Of a DNA stretch of 64,000 nucleotides, positions 38,018 through 50,900 are shown one piece after another. A model generated the notes under the pieces. The model was not told where the DNA came from. It did not search any database and was given only the letters and a program-made list of their open reading frames with translations. How positions within the stretch are numbered: the stretch's first letter is position 1; each line of letters opens with the position of its first letter. This DNA comes from Amborella trichopoda. Taxonomy: Eukaryota > Streptophyta > Magnoliopsida > Amborellales > Amborellaceae. The DNA lies in contig NW_006500355.1 of the NCBI RefSeq assembly GCF_000471905.2, positions 1,125,713 to 1,189,712 on the forward strand. Reading direction: 5' to 3'. The translations under genes were made by a program, and so were the position numbers.

Positions 38018-38161
38018 CTTGTAGAATGAGAGATTTGAATTGTCTATTTCATAGATAGGCCATTAATATTATGGAATGTGCTAAGGTGACTTGTGGGATG
38101 AGAGATTTAAGTCATCAATTTCATAGATAGGCCATTAACATTATGGAATGTGCTATAACCT
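38018..38161. repeat. 72-bp tandem duplication
   Basis: Units at 38018 and 38090 share CTTGT(A/G)GAATGAGAGATTT-like starts and ATAGATAGGCCATTAA with TTATGGAATGTGCTA. Divergence is moderate. Confidence 0.8.
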
Positions 38162-38554
38162 TTATCCCCAAGTCCTAAATCATTTTCCCATCAATGTAAA
38201 TTAAAAAACATAATTTCATTCATAATATAGTGCTTACCAAAATTATGCACAAGCCTTCTCGTGCTTTCAAAAAATCATTTGAAAGCCTCATCAAGGCAAA
38301 ATATTTTTAAAACACTTAAAAAACTCTATTCAAACTAAAGCTTTAACTAACACAAGGAAAGTTTCATCAGGGTGGGGTGTGCCACCCTAGGTGGTACCTC
38401 ATGGGCCCCACCCACATGCAATGGTGGGCCCATTAACATATTGGATCTCCTATGCAATATTAAAATTATTAAAATTAATTATATGATTTTTACAAATCCA
38501 TAAAATCAAATTTGAATATTTAAATCAATCTAAAATTAATATCTTTGTGTTTAT

Positions 38555-38935
38555 AAAAGGTGCGGTTTGTATAGATCCTAAGCTCTAAACAATCAAATTA
38601 GACTTCAAATAGAATCAAGAAATGTGGTTTCAATATTGGAAATCATTGTAATAGCCTTCAAATATTTTTTCATCTTTATTTGTAAAGTTTAAAGCTTAAA
38701 AAATAGTATAATCTATGAACATTTGAAAATTGACGATCAAAAATGCGTTACAAAATAATACTATTTCAAAAACTTTAACTCCATTGTTTTCTTATGTCAA
38801 TGCATCTTGATGCCGAGATGATCAATTTGATGATATTTTGGCATACAAAAACCTCTTCTAGTGAGATTTTTTAGTAGTCTCGAATTTGATTGTTTAAAAC
38901 CTTAGCTCTATATAAACTTTTCCCTTTTATAATCC
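38555..38935 (+). mobile_element. 390-bp AT-rich MITE family, copy C
   Basis: The ends TTTGTATAGATCCTAAGCTC and CCTTAGCTCTATATAAAC are imperfect inverted repeats. Its ends match copy A and the fragment at 2497 better than copy B, suggesting two subfamilies. Internal AATGCATCTTGATGCCGAGA is the shared landmark. Confidence 0.65.
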
Positions 38936-40019
38936 AATTTTGATAAATAAAATATTAAAAATTTCAAATAATAAATCTAAAACTCACATATCATTTAAAC
39001 AAACATAATTAATTTCATCAGATGAGAAAATGATCCATGTGGTCTAGAAATTAAATAAATAAACGCTAGGGCACTCCACCTTCAACTGTGGACTACGGTC
39101 AACAATTGTTTTATCAAATTGACCCAGTGTTTCTCATGACCCACAGTCCATGCAGGGGCTCATTAGTGGGTCACCAATGACAAATGAACTAATGGGTCTA
39201 ATTCCAGTTTGTGAATTTCAGGTTCTCTCCGTACCAATGTCACCTAGACCTGATGCGACTACAACTCCTATGATGCATAAGGGTGTCTCTCGCACATGCA
39301 TAAGTTTCACCCTAAAAGGTGATGCGCTTTCCCAAAACGGATATTATTATGCATGTCATGTGATGGCTCGCGGATGAGGCTTTGACCCCATCTCTAAAGG
39401 CCACCATCACACACAAAGGCTACACAATCTCCCGGCTCACTCATCCAAGCATACTTCGACCTCATAAATGGATGACCTATTAGAACTCGGATAGTTTTTT
39501 TATGCCCAAGTAACATAGGTTTTTTTCCAACCAACTAGCTTAACTTGTCAAGCTCAGTCCAGTATCAGCAAACATTGTTTGCTTAGTATGGTCCACGAGG
39601 GACTACACTCTCATTGAGTTCATATTCCACTATACCATTTCATTTTATAAGCATTCATAAGGCCTTTAATAGCCACACTCACCCAATGACACCTTGTATA
39701 AACCTGGCCCTTGCATTATAATGATTTCAATAAAAATTGGATTACCTTAAGCATTTCATGAAATGTATACTCTAGGAGAGCTAAACAATGAAAATGCAAC
39801 TTCCATTTTACTTGTAGACATGATTTACCCATCTTTGATGATATCCAAGTAAGATTTAACCATTTTTTCAACAATTATATTTTTCTCGAAGAGCCATCTT
39901 CATGTAACTCTAAGGAGCCAAATGGGCTACTCTCTCTGTTTCTCTCTCTCTTCGAGGTTAGAAGTCTCTCTCTACACGATAGTATCAATTTGTATATTCA
40001 TCTCTCTCTCCCTCTCTAT
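38936..40019. other. Intergenic sequence without recognised features
   Basis: The only open frame of note (39150-39377, 75 codons) has no recognisable family and no supporting gene structure. The stretch 39080-39500 is less AT-rich than its surroundings but matches nothing I know. Confidence 0.4.
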
Positions 40020-40520
40020 GTATATCAGCATTCGCAATATTGCTCGTTTCAACTCTGAACCGGCCGGTTAAGAACCAAGCACTGGCTGGTCCTGTTTTGG
40101 CTGTTTTTGGTGATCTGGCTGGGTATTTAAAAAAAATTCAAAAAAATATATATAAAATCTCAAAAAATAAGGGGTTTATTTGTAGTTTTTTAATGTTTTA
40201 TTTTTTTATCATTTTGTAAAGGTTGGAGAGTGTTTTGGCCATGAATACTGGTTTTTTAATTTTTAATTTTTGAAAAATTAAAAAATACCCCCTAGTACAA
40301 ATCGATTTTGTAAAATCCATTATTTTCATCAATTTCATTCGGATGTTTTTTGTTTAACTATGCTTTAAATATACTTTTCATATGTTTTTAGATTTTTTTT
40401 GTATTTTTTATTGTTTTAGCATTTTTTGATCGGCAGAGACGTGCCCCATTAAGCTGGTTGAACTAGCTGATTTACCGGTTACTTGGAACCAACCCTCGGC
40501 CAGTTCAATTTTATAACAAT
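40020..40520. repeat. Decayed transposon with AGCATT ends and ACCGGCCGGTT words
   Basis: AGCATTCGCAATATTG at the left and CAATGCT at the right form short inverted ends. Inside are GAACCGGCCGGTTAAG at the left and a matching TTACCGGTTACTTGGAACC near the right, in inverted orientation. A related block with CCGGCC words is at 58620-58980. A hAT-type MITE is likely, but erosion prevents certainty. Confidence 0.4.
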
Positions 40521-41009
40521 GCTCTGTATTCTCTATTATTCCATGACACACTTCTCTCTGAGAATTAAGTGTCCCTCTCTCTAGTGGAGTGTCTTTCTCC
40601 CCCTCTGTTCTCTATTAATCTCCATCACACACTTCCCTCTTGAAGTGTCTCTCTCCAGGGATTCCATCTCCCTTATTGGAAGTCTATCAAAGAGAGACAT
40701 CACTCTTTTCTCTTATGTTCAGTTGGAAAAATCTTATATTAGTTTACGTCTTAAGATCGAAAATAAATAAATTAGTACACGTATACTTTGCTATTGCATA
40801 GTATATTGTGTATCTACTCTTCTAGGCAAAATACTTCGGGGGGTTTTTTCAATCTAAAATTTGGAAACCACCTAATAATCACTAGATGGTTATTTAAAAA
40901 AATATATATTCAAGTTTCTGACGCCTAGATCCCGCCCTTCCAAAATTAGAAAGTTTATGGTCAGTCATGATATATTTTTTAGTATATAGAGAGATCAATT
41001 AAGATTTTT

Positions 41010-41395
41010 TTTGGGTGCGGTCTCTGAAAGGTTGCAACCCTAAACAATCAAATTAAGGTGCATCTCTAAATTTTATCATAATATGAAATTTTGGTATAAT
41101 TTATTTGTTAGGATTATCTCAAAATCTATTTTCATATATAATTATAAAATTTCAAACTACAAAAATAGTTAAAATCAAGTAGATCTATAAATATATGCAA
41201 ATATTGAAAATAGACGGTCTAGATAATGTGTTACAAAATGTACTGTTTATGGGACTTCAAATCTTTTTTTTTCTTTCAGATTCATATATATCGATGTTAA
41301 GATAAGCAATTAGAAGGTTTTCCAATATTAAAACTATTTTCCCGATGGATTTTTTAGGTCCATTTTTAAGGTTGCAATATTATATGAACTTTTTA
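41010..41395 (+). mobile_element. 390-bp AT-rich MITE family, copy D
   Basis: AAGGTTGCAACC near the left and AAGGTTGCAATATTATATGA at the right mark the ends. The core includes GACGGTCTAGATAATGTGTT, identical to copy B, and ATCAAGTAGATCTATAAATA. Confidence 0.75.
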
Positions 41396-41439
41396 TTTTT
41401 CTTTTCCCTCACTTAGTCTATCGGTGACAAATGTTACAT

Positions 41440-44010
41440 CCCTAGAATTTGGGGTCATAAAATTAATGTTTATCGTATATATTTGAAGCAAGAAGGGGAT
41501 TTATCTTATTTTTATGACATTGTCATCTCCCTCGTTCTTTGCAATCGATAGTTACGAGTATCTATTAATTATTTTGGCACGTGCCTTTCTCAAAATTTGA
41601 AAAGGTGCAACTCCTTGAAACTTTCTCATTTTTATCTCATGTACCTCTCCCATCTCTCTTATTAGTATATTTTTATTGATTTTGCTCCTAAAATTTATCT
41701 TTTTTTTACGTTTATCCTTTTAAATTCTAAGTTTTTCTCATTAATTATTTTAAAAGGTGCAAATCATTAAAACTCTCAATCTTTAAGTCACGTACCTTTT
41801 CGATATTCGAATGAAAAAAAATGCTTGATCTAGTCAAAAAATATATGTTTTGGATTTTAAAAATTCTAAATATTACTATTTATAGAAAATTTTAAAGTTT
41901 ACGTTTATCTTTTTAAATTCAAAGTTTTTTTCTGTCAATATTTGAAAAGGTGCAAATCCTTAAAACTCTCTATCTTTATGTCACGCACCTTTTCAATATT
42001 TGTATGAACAAATATACATGATCTAGCAGGAAAATATAATTATTGGATTTTAAAAATAAAAAATATTGATATTATTGTAAAATTTAGATTTTAAATCTAA
42101 AGAATTCGAGGGATGCTAAAATATAATATTTTTTATTTTTAAAATCTGAAAATTCAATTTTCAATTAAATTTTAGATTTTCAAAATCTGAAATTGTTGAA
42201 ACATTTTTTTGGGGTAAATATAATTGTTGCCACACTATTCCTTTTTTTTTGTTCTTCAATTTTTTAACATTTAAATCCAAAAATATAATTTCATTCGAAT
42301 TTCAGGTTTTCAAAATATGAAATTGTTGTAACATTTTAAATTGGTAACTGTGAATATCTACTAATTATTTTGGCATGTGTCTTTCTCAAAATTTGAAAAG
42401 GTACAACTTCTTAAATCTCTCACATTTCTATCACAAGTACCTCTCCTATCTCTCTTACTAAATTGTCTTCACGATTTTACTTCAAAAAGTTTCATTATTT
42501 TTGTTTTTTTTTTACATTCATCTTTTAAATTCAAAGTTATTCTCTCTTAATATTTGAAAATGTGCAAATCCTTTAAACTCTCTATCTGTATGACACGCAC
42601 CTTTTCAATATTTGAATGAACAAAAATACATGATCTGGTAGGAAAATATAATTTTTGAATTTTAAAAATTCCGAATATTAACATTATAGAAAATTTTAGA
42701 TTTAAATGTACAAAATTTGAGGGATGCTAAAATTGAATAAATTTTAGATTTTCTAAATATGAAATTGTTGAGACATTTTTTTTGGATAAATATAATTGTT
42801 GGCACACTATTCTTTTTTCTTTTTATTTTTTTTTCAAATTTAACATTTAAATCCAAAAATATAATTTCATTCAAATTTCATGTTTTCAAAATATGAAATT
42901 GTTGTGGCATTTTTAATTAGTAGTGATGAATATCTACTAATTATTTTGATACCTATTTTTCTCAAAATTAAAAAAGATACAACTCCTAAAGAATCTTCTA
43001 TTTATATCTCTTATTAATTTTTTTCTTAATTTTGCTCTTTATATCTCTCATTATCTTTTTTTATTTATATTTACCTTTTTAAGTTCCAAAATTTTCTCTC
43101 TTGAAAAGACACTAACTCAACTCTGTCTTTATGTCACGAACCCCTCCCATCTCTCCTAAAATCTCTTACTATATAAAGCACCCGTTGATTTGTACACACG
43201 TGGATTAACTCGTTTTTTTTTATTTTTTTATGTTTGGAAAAATTTAAGGTATTTGTGTTTAGGAAAATGTGAGGTAAATGTTATATATTTATCTTTCTTG
43301 GGTAACACTGTGGGTGTGAAGCTTGGGTAATGGTGTGACACTCAAGAGGTAAGAAGGGTGAATTTTATTTTATTTCTTCGCTCGAGGCTTTTCATTGTCT
43401 TGAAACTTCGTATTTTTTTTAAAAATAAACGTTATGCTTTTATGTTGTTCGGTAATGCTAAGACCAGACATGTAGATACAAACCATCAAAAATAGACTCC
43501 AAGGTAAGTAAAAGACATTCATTTTGTTAGTTGAGTTTACAGGTTTTCACAACTGTGTGAGATAACCCAAATTAATTGTAAAATTTAGTACAAAATGGAG
43601 TAATAATTTGCACCCCATATTTTGGTTCTTCAAAGCATAAAATAAACCAAAAAAAAAAGAGAGTAGACCTTCAAAAAATTTTAGCATCCCTAAATTTTTT
43701 TATATTTAAAATCTAAATTTTACTATGATATTAATGTTTGGATTATTTAAAATCCCAAAATTATATTTTTCCCACTAAATCATGTATTTTGTTAATTCGG
43801 ATATTGAAAATTCAAAAATTTAATGAGAGAAAAATAAAATAAAAAACCAAACTACCCTTCAAGATCTGAAAATACTTAATTTTCAAATAATTTCAGATTT
43901 TCAAACTCTGAAATTGTTGATATATTTTTTGGGGTAAATATAATTGTTGGCACACTAATTTTTTTTTCAATTTTAAAAAATTTAAATCCCCCTAGTTTGG
44001 GCTTTGATAA
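41440..44010. repeat. Imperfect AT-rich repeat array with an inverted member
   Basis: The block TATCTA(C/T)TAATTATTTTG recurs at 41559, 42355 and 42931. TTGAAAAGGTGCAA-type words, GGGATGCTAAAAT (about 42112, 42722) and GGTAAATATAATTGTTG (three times, including about 43934) recur in the same order. Around 43675-43820 part of the unit is inverted (TTTTAGCATCCCTAAA). Spacings of about 796 and 576 bp show units of unequal length. No coding capacity; it may be a decayed element that multiplied locally. Confidence 0.7.
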
Positions 44011-44294
44011 ATTAGATTTTTTATAATAATAAAGGCTTTTTTTGCACATGTATTTCTCATGAGATGCTGAAAATAAAAAATAAACAAATAAACGCGCACA
44101 AAAATCTGCGGTAAAATGATTTCACCATTCTCGGCATCTTTGCTCCTTTGATCTTGGTCATCTGGCCCATACTAAGAATCGGGCTTGGATTTGATTGATT
44201 AATGATTGACAACTTGACATTAGTAAAGCTACATAAAGAATAATTTTGGCCATGATACCATAAGTGGAAGTTTTATGAAGTTTTATGAAGATTT

Positions 44295-44700
44295 ACTCTA
44301 TATATGTAGAACTACGGATGCACCTAAAAAATCTATCAAAAAAAGTAGTTTTAATGTTAAAAACATTTGATTTATTATCTTGACATCGAGATGTATAACC
44401 ATAAAAAATAAAAACCCGTAAGGCCTATTGCCAGACGTATAGATAAGTCTTATAAATAGTGCATTTTACAACATATTATCTACACTGCCTATTTTCAAGA
44501 TTTTCATATGTTTATAGATCTACTTGATTTTAACTATTTTTGAAATTTTAAATTTTATAATTAGATGTAAAAACAGATTTTGAGATAATCCTAAAAACAT
44601 TTTACATCAAAATTATATACCATGGTAAAATTTGAAGGTGCACCCTTACCTCTACACCTACGGATGCATCCGTATGCAAACTGCACCCTCATTTTTTTTG
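44295..44700 (-). mobile_element. 390-bp AT-rich MITE family, copy E (inverted)
   Basis: Read on the minus strand it has the core words of copies B, D and F (AAATCAAGTAGATCTATAAA and a TAGATAATATGTTG block). An insertion of about 40 bp (around AACCCGTAAGGCCTATTGCC) is not in the other copies. Confidence 0.65.
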
Positions 44701-44744
44701 AGAAAAAGATTTACTCTACATAGTTGAGAGGTAAAGAGAGAGAG

Positions 44745-45158
44745 TAGGGGTGGCAACGGGTCGGGATTGGCTAGACCTGGATCCAGACCCAATAGTACTC
44801 GGGTCCAAAATTTGGACCCTTGGATCCATCAGGTCCCGGGTTTGATCGGATCCATTGCCACCTTATGACTATGAGGTTTTTTTTTTTTGCCTTTTTTTAT
44901 ACTATCATATACCTTATAACTATGATTTTTTTTTTTTTGTCAATAATATTGTAAATGTTGCCACTATTGTGACAATATAAACACATAGGGTGCCTCTAAA
45001 GACATATGACTATGGATATGGGTTGGGTATGGGTCGGATCCGGCTAGACCCATACCCGAACCCAAATAATATTCGGATCCAAAATTTGGACTTATATCCA
45101 AACCTGAGGTAGGTCTACTAGTGGGTCCCAAGTTTAGTGGGGTCCATTGCCACCTCTA
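44745..45158. mobile_element. hAT-type MITE of the GGTGGCAA group, internally rearranged
   Basis: It opens TAGGGGTGGCAACGGGTCGG and closes CCATTGCCACCTCTA. AGAGAGAG precedes it and AGAGAGAC follows it, a possible 8-bp target duplication, though the flank is low complexity. A second, internal ATTGCCACC at about 44852 and a second GGGTCGGATCCGG block near 45031 suggest an internal duplication or nested copy. Confidence 0.6.
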
Positions 45159-45253
45159 AGAGAGAGACTTTGGTTTCATTTTATAACTAGGCAGAGAGAG
45201 ACTTTGGTCTCATTTCTAGTTATATAGGAACATTTGTCATAATTCAATATCTC

Positions 45254-45284
<31 letters not shown>

Positions 45285-45374
45285 GCCATATGTGCTAAAT
45301 AAATGGAGGAATTTTGGTTATTAATACCACAGGCGAGAGCTTTACAAAGATTCAGTGAATCTCCATAATAGACA

Positions 45375-45765
45375 GAGACTTTTAGAGGGATTACCTTAAA
45401 TAATCAAATTAAGTCCCAGCTCCAAATTTTATTATAATATATATTTTTGGTGTAAAATTTTTATAGGATGGCTTGAAAATAAATTTTAATTTTAATTATA
45501 AAAATTTAAACTAAAAAAATAGTTCAAATCAAGTAGATTTATAAACATATGAAAATCTTAAATATGGACGGTCTAGATAATATATTGCAAGATGTATTAT
45601 TTTTGGGATTTGAAATCTTTTTGTTTTTTCACATTCATACATCTTAATGTTGAGATGATCAATTAGATCGCGCTTTTCAACGTTAAAACAATACTTTCTG
45701 ATAGATTTTTTAGGCGCACCTTAATTGTACATTTTAAGTTTGCAATCTTATATAAAATGTTGCGA
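45375..45765 (+). mobile_element. 390-bp AT-rich MITE family, copy F
   Basis: It contains GACGGTCTAGATAATATATT, ATCTTAATGTTGAGATGATC and TTTTTTAGGCGCACC, and ends near AAGTTTGCAATCTTATATAA, parallel to copies B and D. Confidence 0.7.
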
Positions 45766-46900
45766 CTTCATATAAGATGTCAATTTTCATCAACCAAAGC
45801 AAGCCCCATTTCTAAATATTGCCAAAAGATGTGTTCCGGTGTTAGAAACTCTTATAACTGCCTAGGCATCTATTTTGATATCTAGTCGTGAAGTCTAAAT
45901 CATCGAAAAATAGTGTGTAGATTGAGTAGATATTTAAATACTTAATTTTTTTAAAATTTGATGTTTTAGACCATTATGAATCGACAATCTGGACGAGAGA
46001 TCTGGCTAAGGAAAAATAAAAAACCCTAAATAAAAATAAAATAATAATAAAAAGAAGGAGCCACTAGGTTATATAAAAAACCCAACCGATTCCAACAGAA
46101 ACCGCCCCATTTTTTATAAAGACAAGGAATCAAGAGGCCCCAATTCCTCGCTCAAAAAAAAAAAATCCTAAGGATTTCAAATTGATTCCAATTCCGAATA
46201 AAAAATAAAAAATTAGAAATAAAAATAAATTAATAGTAATAATAAAAAAGAGTTACTAGGTTCCATAAAAAACCCAACCGATTCCAATAGAAAGCGCTCA
46301 CTTTTTCATAGAGATAGGGAACCAAAGGGCCTCAATTCATTGTTAAAAAAAAAAAAAAAAAATTTAAAAACTTCAGATCGAACCAAAAGGCCTCAATTCA
46401 TTGTTAAAAAAAAAAAAAAAAAAAAAATAACTAAAAACTTCAGACCGAGTGATTCTAATCCAGCTCCATAACTTTAAAACAATGAGGAGGATTGAGATAA
46501 AGAGCACTTCACAAGGATAAAACAAATCTCTGCAGCAGAACTAGACAGAAATAGTTATCCACCCAAAAAGAACCTGAGAGACAGAGAGAGATCCACCCAA
46601 AAAGAACCTGAGAGAGAGAGAGAGAGAGAGCGAGAGAGTTTTTGAGAGGGAAACAGATATACTTATAGAGTGGGGAATTTTGGCCATAATTCTAGAGAGA
46701 GAGATTTACTTAAAGTGTGGGGAATTTTGGCCTTAATTTCCTAAGGTATTGGTAGATATTCCCAAGAGCAATTTCTATGTCCTTGTGTTGGCATTTGGAA
46801 AATATCAGGACAGTTTGGTAAATTTGAACAGAGTGCATTAAGTTAGAAGCTTATAATGATTGTGGTGGGCCTACTAAAGAAAAGGAGGAGAGTGACCGCA
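45766..46900. other. Upstream flank of the SKIP35-like gene, with tandem repeats
   Basis: A degenerate duplication of about 192 bp places CCCAACCGATTCCAA at 46081 and 46273. A unit with GGCCTCAATTCATTG plus poly-A recurs near 46329 and 46391. CCACCCAAAAAGAACCTGAG occurs at about 46560 and 46593, and GTGGGGAATTTTGGCC twice near 46670-46730. Promoter elements cannot be picked out. Confidence 0.5.
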
Positions 46901-46906
46901 CCATGA

Positions 46907-47061
46907 AATGAATAAAACTGTCCAAGAAGCCTCTCTTCATTCTCTCTCTACAACTTTCTCTCTCCTCATTTTCTCTATCATATATTTCTCTCTCCTCCCC
47001 ATTTCATCTGTGCATTGCAGGCTCCACTGCCCATTTCCCAAGAACTGCCCATATGAACCAG
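46907..47061 (+). other. Probable non-coding first exon of the SKIP35-like gene
   Basis: A CT-rich leader ends in ATGAACCAG|GTCAGT, a good donor. The leader contains an ATG (46908) opening a short frame with a signal-peptide-like stretch, which could be an upstream ORF. The following intron contains a 282-bp gap (47258-47539) and a (GT)n(GA)n microsatellite (47566-47614). Exon status is inferred from position and splice signal only. Confidence 0.45.
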
Positions 47062-47565
47062 GTCAGTCTCTCTCTCTAACTTTCTCTCTCTATATGAAAG
47101 TGCTTTACTGTTTATTGGAGTGAAAACCCATTTGTTTTGAGGACAAATATCACTTGTTTCCTCAGTGCATTCTCTATGTGCGCCACTTGTTTATGGAATT
47201 GGGTTTATCCATACAAAGATGGTTTTTTTATTTCTGGTTTTGATTTTTCATGGCAGANNNNNNNNNNNNNNNNNNNNNNNNNNNNNNNNNNNNNNNNNNN
47301 NNNNNNNNNNNNNNNNNNNNNNNNNNNNNNNNNNNNNNNNNNNNNNNNNNNNNNNNNNNNNNNNNNNNNNNNNNNNNNNNNNNNNNNNNNNNNNNNNNNN
47401 NNNNNNNNNNNNNNNNNNNNNNNNNNNNNNNNNNNNNNNNNNNNNNNNNNNNNNNNNNNNNNNNNNNNNNNNNNNNNNNNNNNNNNNNNNNNNNNNNNNN
47501 NNNNNNNNNNNNNNNNNNNNNNNNNNNNNNNNNNNNNNNCATGAAGCTATTATCGATATAGATTG

Positions 47566-47566
47566 G

Positions 47567-47614
<48 letters not shown>
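47566..47614. repeat. (GT)n(GA)n microsatellite at the edge of a gap
   Basis: About 12 GT units are followed by about 11 GA units, 26 bp after an N run that ends at 47539. Confidence 0.95.
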
Positions 47615-47615
<1 letters not shown>

Positions 47616-47974
47616 GTGATTTGTTGCCAGCCATCAATTCGCTGGGTCCATTTCAAAGGAAGAGAGAATCGTCAGAAAGCAGGAAGTCAATTAGATGATT
47701 TTTTTCTCATGAAGAAGTGGGGGTTTTGTGATCTATAATTACCTGGTTGACATTAATGGAATTCTCCATTATGGGTTTTGCTGATATTCAGTGGCTGATA
47801 TAGAACCAAGCTTCTGATCAGTGTTTAATCAGGAACCACTTATTGATCATATTTTCCTCCTCATTCTCAACTTAGTCCCGAGCTTATCAGGATGAATTTC
47901 GTGGATTTTTCAAGAAGAATTCGCTGATTGTTCTTATAAGTAAGTTGGGTCTTTCAGGCGTTATTCGAGTGAAA

Positions 47975-50900
47975 ATGGAGGAAGATATTGCATCAATTGT
48001 AGAAATGGAGGATCAGGATGTATCAAATGAAGCTTATACTGATTCCCCAAAAGACCCAACTTCTGGATCTCTTAGTTCTAATGGGGAATCAATATGTTCA
48101 GACATGGAAATCAGTGAAAATCAGTTTTTGAGGGAAGGCTCTGAGAGAGGTGAGGGGAGTAACGTGGTCTTTTGCAAAGAATCACACCTTTCCAAGAAAG
48201 AACAATTACAAAATAACTTCAAATCAGAGGCTACAACATTTGATTTCAGTAAAAAGGATGGAAATGGCCAAGACAGAAGGCTCAACAGACAGGAACGAAT
48301 AGAACTGGGTCGAATATTTCAGGGTGCCATGAGCTCTCTGGATTGGGAACGTGCAGAGAGCTTACTTCCATTAGTGGACACTCAAACTCTTAATGACTTA
48401 CTGTGCATTGCACTGGATTCTATCTGGTTTTTGAGCACTGAGCAAGAGATTCAAGGGGCTTCAGGGTTGATCGAGAGGATCATTTTGAGTGGGGCTTATG
48501 ATTTCACACGTGCAGCTCTTAGAACCTCTTTTCTAGCTTCGTGTGTCTCGGCTTGTCGGAGCCGGACCATGAACTTGGCTGATACAGTGACTGTCATGGC
48601 TCAAAGGTAATAATTTATTTTTTTACTTCTTTGGGATAAAAATGCTCTATGAATTGTAGATTTTAATCTTAAAATAGATGACCACAAATTCCATCTAGTG
48701 TCAAAGATAGAAATTGCTTAAAATAGACGACCACAAATTCCATCTAGTGACAAAGATAGAAATTGCTTACTGTCACAAAGATCAGAAGTGATCCTAGTCA
48801 AGTGATCTATGATCTATGTTTTTTTTTTTTGAATGTTAGACAATTTATATCTGTTGTAGTTCATGTAGTGGGTGGCAAGTTGGATTCTTCTCACTGGCTC
48901 TTGCCCTTTGATCGGAACTATCCATCTGAACAGTTTATTGGTGATTGGTGTCTATTCGTTTTGTTTGAGCACCATTACTTGCTGGTTTTGTTCCCACATA
49001 ATTATCGAGCTCCTGTTTATCATAAGTAATATGCATCAAGTCATTGAAAAATCTTGTATCCTCTTTACACTGTAATGAAATTCGGTGATCAACCAAACAG
49101 AAAACAAAGTACTAATTACAACTTATGTGCCTTCAGTTTTCCAGTACTTCTGAATCTCTTGCTTGCCTTTCCTTCATGTGCTTTCCTTTCCTTCATGAGC
49201 CTCTTCAAAATGAGCACAGTAATAGCGTCATATGCGTTGAGCTCATTCTCTTATCCTTCGTGTGTTTCCTTGAATCACCCTTCATTGTGTTTAAGCCTCA
49301 GTCCCTTTTATAAAGGAAGGTTTTAAGAGTATTTTGCTACATTTTTTATTCATAACTTAGTTTTTCTGGTGCAAGTCTTCGTCACTTAAAATCAATCTCA
49401 TCCTTCTATTAGAGACATTTCATACTGAGAAAGTATACTACATTCCAACATGGACTATGGAAAAACCGTTGTCCACTGAATCATTACCATCCATTGAGAT
49501 GTGGATAGAAATGTTGACCTTGTGGATCCTACTCTCTTGCTCTCTCCATCCTGTCCATCATTTCAATGATGGTGATGACCATATATACTTTGATTTTTCG
49601 ATTGTCCTTTGGATTACATCAATACAACATACTTTCCACATGCCAAATATGGATGATCCACATGCCTGATATGGATGTTAATGCATGCTATTTTCATATT
49701 TTGAGATTTCATGATGGTTTATGAGTATTGTCCTTATGTCATCATTAGACGACCAAATTGACGAGGTAGAGGTTGCTTTGGTTGATGCCGAGTATTGATT
49801 CTTTTTAACTTCTTATCATGCACATCTATCAATCTAGTGGTGAACCGACTCGTTCCTAAATGCATTAGGTTGCGTGAACGTCTTCAAGAATGTAATGGTG
49901 ATGAAGTCCTTAAGGCTGAAGCAGGAGCCAAAGTTCAAAAGTTCACTGAATGGGCTTTGAAATGCATAGGCTCCCATTCTCGCAGTCGTGGGGATAGAGA
50001 AGGCGCAGTTCACAACTCTGCCACTGAAATTCAACTTCAACTTTCAGCATTTGGGGTATTTCTTGATCTTGCCGGTCATAATCTTACTGGAAAGGATTTT
50101 AGCGAGGCATTCGACGCTGCCTGCTTCCCTCTAACTCTATTTTCTAGTTCTTTTGATCCGGGCTGGGCATCAGGGATTTCAGCAACTGCTATACGAGGAT
50201 TACTCGGGATGTTGGTGGAGGGGGGTGCTGATAATGTCAACCAATGTTTTCTTGAAGCCTCACGTTTTGGGAGCACAGAGCTTGTGCGCATTTTGCTTCA
50301 GGTAACTTGTGAATACCCATTGATTTTATTCCTTCTAACATCAGTAAGATTGAAATACATACATTTTTACTTGTGTATGTGTGTGTGTGGGAGGGGGGGG
50401 GGGGACTGGAACTTTTTTCGTAAGTTATCCACGTGGGAGTATCTGTAACGAATGCATACACTTTATTTTTTTGGTAATATTAGCACACGCATGCACGTGG
50501 CTATGAATGCCTTTACAAATGCCGACATGTACCTATATTTGCACGTGGCTATGAATGCTTTTACACATGCAGACATGCACCTATATTTGTTTTGGAGGAT
50601 CTAATTGATATGTTTCATGCTAATTAAAGTGCAATTTAACTTTTTGATGGTTTATTTAGCAACAGATTTATTTTTCCTTATAGTCATAAAAGAGTGATAG
50701 GTGCCTCTCCTGTTCCCAAAATGCCATTAAAATTACGTATGTTTTTTTCTTCTATTCCCAAAGCGGGGAGGTTTGTTTAGATGACTATGACCAGTTATGA
50801 CTACAACCTGTCGGGATTGCCTGAAAAGTTAAGCAGGCTGATATGACCATAGCGCTTCCAGATGGGTTTTTAATCTTTAGGAGTGTTCATTTATCATGCT

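Noticed and set aside
39150-39377. 75-codon ORF in a less AT-rich stretch
   Set aside because: There is no recognisable motif, splice context or neighbouring exons to support it as a gene.
46908-47123. Possible small secreted protein with a signal-peptide-like start
   Set aside because: It lies in the CT-rich leader before SKIP35, runs through a good splice donor, and its hydrophobic run comes from CT repeats. An upstream ORF is possible but unproven.
47137-47698. Several ORFs of 103-177 codons around 47137-47698
   Set aside because: They run through the 282-bp N gap and a GT/GA microsatellite, so they are not evidence of coding sequence.
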